Origin: Ilex aquifolium | Lineage: Eukaryota > Streptophyta > Magnoliopsida > Aquifoliales > Aquifoliaceae | Length of the DNA: 64,000 bases | Direction of reading: 5' to 3' | NCBI GenBank assembly: GCA_951799425.1 | Contig: OX637391.1 | Coordinates: forward strand, 54,907,069-54,971,068 | Shown: in pieces, positions 58,975 to 64,000 of the stretch | Numbering within the stretch: position 1 is the stretch's first letter | Layout: each line of letters starts with the position of its first letter | The notes under the pieces: generated by a model | What the model was told of the DNA's origin: nothing | What the model saw: the letters and a program-made list of their open reading frames with translations, nothing else | The model's database searches: none | Program-made: the position numbers and the translations under genes

Positions 58975-61631
58975 CTAAGTTTCTGAAGGGGGAGTGGACA
59001 GAAGACCCTGCAGCTCGGCAGACATAGCATCAGCAGGAGAATCAGAACCCAGGAGCTCAGGGGGCAAGGATCCTGATGCTGGAGGAGGGGAATTTCCAGG
59101 AACACTGGCCCCAGGAGCCTCTGCCGTACCAGGCAATGACGTTTGTTCAAATACCTCAGTCACCAGGTCAGCAGGTGAGGCCACAGCAAGAACAGTAGAG
59201 GGGGAAGCAGAGACATCTGGGAGTGGAACTCCAGGAGGAAGAGCTGAGTTGTCCTCCTCACCACTAGAGTCAGATTCTTCCATTTCCTCCTCAGTAGGGA
59301 TAGGGAAATTGAATGCGAGATCTGGGTAAGCTTTGATTGCTTTACGCCTAAAAGCGACCCACCCAGTAGCCCACAAAGTGGTGGCCTCATCCTTAAGCTC
59401 GACAATCTCCTCACTTTTCTGTGTGACCAAGTTTTTCTGCTCCTCAAGCTCCTCACAGAGTTTGCCATTTGCTTCATTGAGGGCAAGATAGTCTTGCTTG
59501 GCCTGGCTGAGCTCTTTCTTGGCGTCAAAAGCCTCTTGGCTGGCCTTGGTCCACGCCTCAACCTTAAGCTGCAGGTCCTCCCTAACCAGCCTCAGCTCGT
59601 CCTGAGTTCTCTTCTCCCCTTCCTCAGCTCTGACCTTGACGGTCAATGTATGCTTAAGGTCGGAAGCTTGCTTCTCCAACTGCTCGTTGAGGATCTCCAC
59701 CTGAGCCTTGAGGTCTTCACTCTGAGTTCTAAGGCCTTCGTTCTCAAGAGACAATTCAGAAACTTTGTCCTTATATTTCTTTAGGACCTTAAAGGAGCTC
59801 TCTTGAGACTGGACTCGGTGCAGTAGACCTCTCGTATGAAGGGCAGCCTGAGAATAAAAAGAAAGAACAGAAAAATTACATCAAACCACGAAATGCGAAC
59901 AAGCAAAGAGGAAAAGGGGGTTAACACTCACAGTAGCAGCTCCCTGAAGGGCCAAAGAGACGGATTCCTCCAGGGGCATGGAAGCGGCCTTCAGGACATC
60001 AGATTCAGAAAAGATAGAGGAAAGAGCTCCAGCAGCAAGGTCTATATTGTCAAAAAAGGAGTCCTCATCTTCCTCCTCAGACTTTCTCTCTTTTTCAGTC
60101 ACCTTCCCAGAAGCACTGTATTCGAACTTCCCGGGTTGAAGGTCGGGAACCAATTCCAAAGCCTCCTTGACCTCAGAAGAAGAAGGGGAAGCCTGATCCC
60201 TCTCCTGAGCAGACGCCAACTTAGAAGGGGCCCCTGGAGGGGAAGAAAAGGTGGTTGCAGCTTGTGAAATCCCAGAGGAAGAGGTCGGAACCTTGCTTGG
60301 AACCTGTTCTTTAGTTATAGAGGGGCGAGAAGACACCTCCAACCTGGGGATTTTAGCCCGGGTACCTGGACCACTCCCAGAACTAACCCGGGACTTGCGC
60401 TTGCTGGATCTACCACCTTGCAGCAGCTCATCCACCTTGGCTTTGAGCTCTTCTGGAGTAGACTTCATGGTAGAAGAACCTGGAATGTCTGGGGGGAGTA
60501 GGGAGATGTAAGGAGAAGAAGAAGGGAAGGAAGCACAACAAAAAAACAAAAAAAAAAAAAAAAAAAAAGAGGGTACCTTCGTCAGCCCCTAAAACCGATA
60601 ATGGGATCGCCAAGGTCACCGCAGGAGGACTTAGACCTATCCGCACCAAATTTTGTAACTCAATAAGGTCAGCGTACTTCTCTGGCTTGATCTTCTCCAA
60701 CTCCACTAGTGTTTTCTTATCCTCAGGGCTGAGCTCAAGACGATCACCTGAAAAGAAGAGAGTGAGCAAATAAGAAAAAGGCTAAAGGTTTGCAAGTACC
60801 AGGTCAGGACTCAGTTGACTTGAGAAAAGACTCACGCAAGTTGTCCGGTTCAGCCCAAGCTGTAGGGATACCAAGAGTATCCGTCTTATCAGCAAGATTA
60901 TACTCCCAATTGGTGCCCCCGACAAAAAAGAAGCGTTCCTTCCAGTGCTTATGAGAGGTCGGAATGTTAGAGATAAGCTGCCTAACGTTGGCACGCTTAG
61001 AGGCATATAAGAAGCCTCCAGAGGTCGGCTTGACGTTGAAGAGCTCCAAAAACAAAGAAAGACTAGGAAGCCCAAGTCTATGCTTCCTAAAGATGACCAG
61101 AAGACCGGTCATGACACCGTAAAAGTTGGGGGAAATCTGGGATGGGCACACATGGAAGTGCTGCATAACAGCCTTGATGAAGGGATGCAGAGGAAAGCGA
61201 AGACCGTTCTCAAAGGAGGCAAGGAAAAAGCAGACCCTATTGTGTACTTGTTCTACGTAGTAGACAGATTTGTCTGGACACCAGGGTTCGACCCCAGGAG
61301 GAAAGCCGTACCGAAGCTTATAAACCTGCATTAGTTCAGGGGCCTCTTTGCTGTAGCCCACAGACTCAGCGTGCGTATAGGCAAGCCCCAAATATGAGGT
61401 CTTCCCTTCAACCCCAACTCCACTGACCTTACCTTTGCCTTTGTCTGGCCTAGGGGGCAAGGAAGGGGACGCTGAAGGAGGCACTTCGGTATTAACCTCA
61501 GAATCTACGGCTTCCACCCCAGGGAAGTTATCTATCTCGTCACCTACCTCCCCTAATTCGGAGTCTTCCTCGACTGACCTAGACCCTAAAAGTGAGACAG
61601 AGGAGCGAGTAGCTCCAGAAGAGGCAGACAT
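58975..61631 (-). CDS. Antisense gene 1 of the Ty3 element (gypsy-type putative transposase domain, long form)
   Basis: Four exons, 60836-61631, 60577-60747, 59932-60479 and 58975-59847, with introns of 88, 97 and 84 bp, all GT-AG, join in one frame of 795 residues. The start chosen is the Met of MSASSGATRSS; the frame stays open upstream to 61889. Exon 1 has an acidic/Pro-rich stretch, then LRFPLHPFIKAVMQHFHVCP and KHRLGLPSLSLFLELFNV, the same domain as antisense gene 2, and ends near WKERFFFVGG. Exon 2 has LELSPEDKKTLVELEKIKPE. Exon 3 is basic, then Ser-rich. Exon 4 starts with a long coiled coil (about 130 residues, heptads from SELSLENEGL to LKDEATTLW) followed by an acidic, Pro-rich tail. 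It may be a structural or regulatory protein of the element; the function is unknown. Confidence 0.72.
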
Positions 61632-62280
61632 GATAGGAAGAGAAAAAGGAAGGTTAAAGGAACGATAAAGCAAAGGAGCACGAGTCAGACACTCTTTAAT
61701 AACCCTTGGGTCGGCACAGTAACTCCCGACGGCAAGAATGTGAACTATGGAGCTCCAATCAACGAAATGAGGAAGGGGGGCTAAGCAATGGTCACGATTC
61801 CAGAAGTAAAAGAATCGAAAAGCCCAAAAATGCAGCAACCACCTCGAATTCGAGGGATCCAGAGCAAAAGGAGGAAGAGGAAGGGACAAAAGACGTACCT
61901 AACCCAGGAATAGCTGTGAACGGCAGCCTGAAGCACTATCGGAGGAAGGAGGCGATGCGAATCTTCGAAACGAGAGTAGGGAATTCGACTTCAAGCAAGA
62001 AAACAGAAAGGCTCAAGCAAAATGGTCCGAAATCGCAGAGAGAATGGAGACGAGGAGCAGCGAGGAAGATGAACAGTGTAGAAAGACGGTTCAGGTAGCC
62101 ATTTGGGTCTTTAAAGCTTGAGGGACGTGGGTAAAGACATGCGCGGGAATCAAGGAAAGACATGATTGCTATAAACCGTCAAAAATCCTAAAGCCACATG
62201 CTGGCCACGTGCGGGTCTAATTCAGTTCGTGTAGATCAGCCCCTGCCTAGGCTAACCTAAGGCAAGGGCTGGGGGGCAAC
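61632..62280. other. Leader of antisense gene 1 and region before the 3' LTR
   Basis: The minus-strand frame continues open to 61889 but without clear conservation signals, so it is treated as leader. Nothing else was recognised apart from the purine tract just before the LTR. Confidence 0.5.
62255..62280 (+). promoter_or_regulatory. Polypurine tract
   Basis: Purine-rich AAGGCAAGGGCTGGGGGGCA immediately precedes the 3' LTR, where plus-strand DNA synthesis is primed in LTR retrotransposons. Confidence 0.75.
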
Positions 62281-62994
62281 TGATGATACCTGATATGAAC
62301 AGACACGAGCTCAGAAAATGAGCTCGGGTCGGGAGCTCAGACAGAAGAGGCAGAGCTCATCTGGCATTGGCCAGAGCTCATCTAGTCAGCACTAAAGAGC
62401 TCCCAGCTGAGGACACGAGTTAAGGAATGATGAAAGGACAGCAAGGTAACTACGGGTATCACTAAAAGGAAAGTAGAACCATTCCAAGGCATAAGACCCG
62501 TAATCAACCACGATCCCCTCCTAAAGCTAAGGAGAATCCCACGAAAGAAGGCAAAGAACTCTCCGTTTGAAGCCAGCCATATGGAGTTTAGGTAACTCCG
62601 GAATTATGGAGGAAGATAGGGCACGATCCCTTCGATATAGGAGGTAATTCCGTGTTAGAGGTAAGGATGAGGCCATAAAAAAGGAGGGCAACCTCCATGG
62701 CAAAGGAGGGAGATTTTCTGAAACCCTAGTTCCCTGAGTATTCGACTGTAACACCTTCAATTCATCAATAAAGAGACAGGAGCAAGAGCCTCCATTAGAG
62801 AGTGGACTAGCCGAGCTCATCAGCCGGTGAACCACTATATTTCTATTGTATTTCACACATTACACACGACTAATTAGAGCTGTCATTCCCCACTTCACGA
62901 ACCTTGTAGCTCAGATGCCATATTAGTCCCCATGCAAACTGCTCACGCCAATTAATCTGGTCCCTTAGCTCGTATCCGAAGGTTTACGCCATCA
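62281..62994 (+). repeat. 3' LTR of the Ty3 element
   Basis: Same 714-bp length as the 5' LTR. I saw no difference on reading the two copies side by side, and the minus-strand 109-codon open frame inside them is identical in both. Confidence 0.93.
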
Positions 62995-64000
62995 AAAAGC
63001 ATAATTCTAGACCATAGGCCAGAGCCAGATGATTTACCCATAGGTTGGGCTCAACCCAAGGCCGACCCTAGGCATATGCGACGAAGCCTGCCGCCTAGGG
63101 CTCCAAACGGATAGAATTTATAAGTTTGATTACAACTTTAATACATTTGAGTGATAAAAACAAGTGAACGTAGTATACCCTTCAAATAAACAGGTCAATA
63201 TAAATCTATTGAATATAGTCTATATGCGGTACAAATCTAATTATATAAAATTGTAAATGAAGTGGATATCTGTTGAGTAAATTTTATCACGACATATCTA
63301 AATGACTGTCTTTATATTACTTTTGTTTATAAAGTCGTTATCTATTACCTAATATTATGGATTGGATTTTTTGATTAACTATTTTTTAACATACAAGAAA
63401 CACACAAAATGACTAGAAAACATAATGCGTAGCAGTAACTTACCATTCAAAAATTCTACTAACCTCCGTTTTATGAAAACCAAATTTGGTGCATTAATAA
63501 ATTTAAATTTTTTTATATTGTATTGATAAGACACTTAATTATATTATATTTTGGTCTTCAATTTCAACTTCTACTAATAAACTTTTTATTCATAATTTTT
63601 TTAATACAAAAATTGAATTAATATTTTTATATCTCAAAAATAAGAAAAATAAATTCCAAATGAATATGTATTATTTTTTAATAATTATTTAGTTATATCC
63701 ATATTATTATCCTATAAAATATTAGGGCCTCCAGTTATGTCAAGTTACCCCTGGCACAACCCAACTGTTAATATTACTGGTTTGGTTTGCATCTAAAAAA
63801 AAATATTCAAAAATTATTTTTGGGAAGAGTTTTAAAAAATTATTTTGGTATTTTTTGTATAGTATAACTTGTTTGGTTATATGATTCTAAAAACAGTTCT
63901 ACATAATAGAAAATATTAAAACTTGTTTAGACAGTAACTCAAAAAATAATGAAAATAGAAATGTAATTGATGGGTCAAGCCCAAATGGTCCAATCTATAT
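62995..64000. other. AT-rich flank right of the Ty3 element
   Basis: It begins with the target duplication AAAAG. No gene was recognised. CAACCCA occurs at 63052-63058 and 63757-63763 and might bound a further insertion, but the ends do not match as inverted repeats. Confidence 0.5.

Larger units (their letters stand above)
49430..62994 (+). mobile_element. Full-length Ty3 LTR retrotransposon, Tat lineage, 13.6 kb
   Basis: It is flanked by the perfect 5-bp duplication AAAAG (49425-49429 and 62995-62999). It has two 714-bp LTRs, a primer-binding site after the 5' LTR, one gag-pol frame, a long 3' region with two antisense genes, and a purine-rich tract before the 3' LTR. The domain order protease, reverse transcriptase, RNase H, second archaeal-type RNase H, integrase marks the Tat lineage of plant Ty3 elements. 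No stop or frameshift is seen in gag-pol, so the element may be autonomous and recent. Confidence 0.95.

Noticed and set aside
63052-63763. Possible insertion between two CAACCCA repeats right of the Ty3 element
   Set aside because: The ends do not form inverted repeats and there is no empty site to compare; 7 bp can recur by chance.
1-64000. CRISPR arrays, bacterial operons or riboswitches
   Set aside because: The sequence is plant nuclear DNA; the tandem repeats present lack the repeat-spacer pattern.

Overview
The window looks like nuclear DNA of a eudicot plant. It is AT-rich, its coding exons are split by short GT-AG introns, and it carries plant family-1 UDP-glycosyltransferase (UGT) genes and plant-type Mutator, hAT, CACTA and Ty3 elements. 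I cannot name the species.

Genes: At the left edge is the 3' part of a UGT76-like gene (+ strand, intron with a poly-C/CT tract). The rest is a tandem array of UGT709-like genes, all on the minus strand; the best-known relatives are 7-deoxyloganetic acid glucosyltransferases of iridoid biosynthesis. There are two subfamilies. Type A (A1 6823-8447, A2 22101-23760, and A3, an exon-1-only remnant at 25117-25627) keeps the catalytic His. Type B (B1 9639-11432, B2 36200-38032, B3 46810-48471) has Pro at the catalytic His position in every copy but an intact UDP-sugar-binding PSPG box. B3 also has an early stop. The non-coding DNA around the genes is duplicated with them (about 5.0-8.4 kb with 18.9-23.8 kb; about 8.4-16.8 kb with 25.6-42.2 kb), so the array arose by segmental tandem duplication.

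Mobile DNA: Because the spacers are duplicated, several insertions can be read against an empty paralogous site. They are a 1440-bp Mutator-like element with 9-bp target duplications, a family of 181-bp Mutator-type MITEs, a 944-bp and a 395-bp Mutator-like element, a 1109-bp hAT-like element carrying two spliced exons of a PDR/ABCG transporter, an 8.8-kb CACTA-like element carrying exon pieces of the TFIIH subunit TFB1 and of a mitochondrial thiamine-pyrophosphate carrier, a solo LTR, and a 491-bp insertion. A decayed hAT element at 2.0-4.7 kb carries BED and dimerisation remnants plus a piece of an hnRNP-1-like gene. At 43.5-44.4 kb there is a large inverted repeat.

The right end (49430-62994) is a complete, apparently very young Ty3 element of the Tat lineage. 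Its two 714-bp LTRs look identical, it has a perfect 5-bp target duplication, and gag-pol is one uninterrupted 1823-codon reading frame with a second RNase H. Downstream of pol are two antisense, intron-containing genes with related 'gypsy-type putative transposase' domains. They converge on pol across a 54-bp minisatellite in which every unit contains two perfect hairpins.
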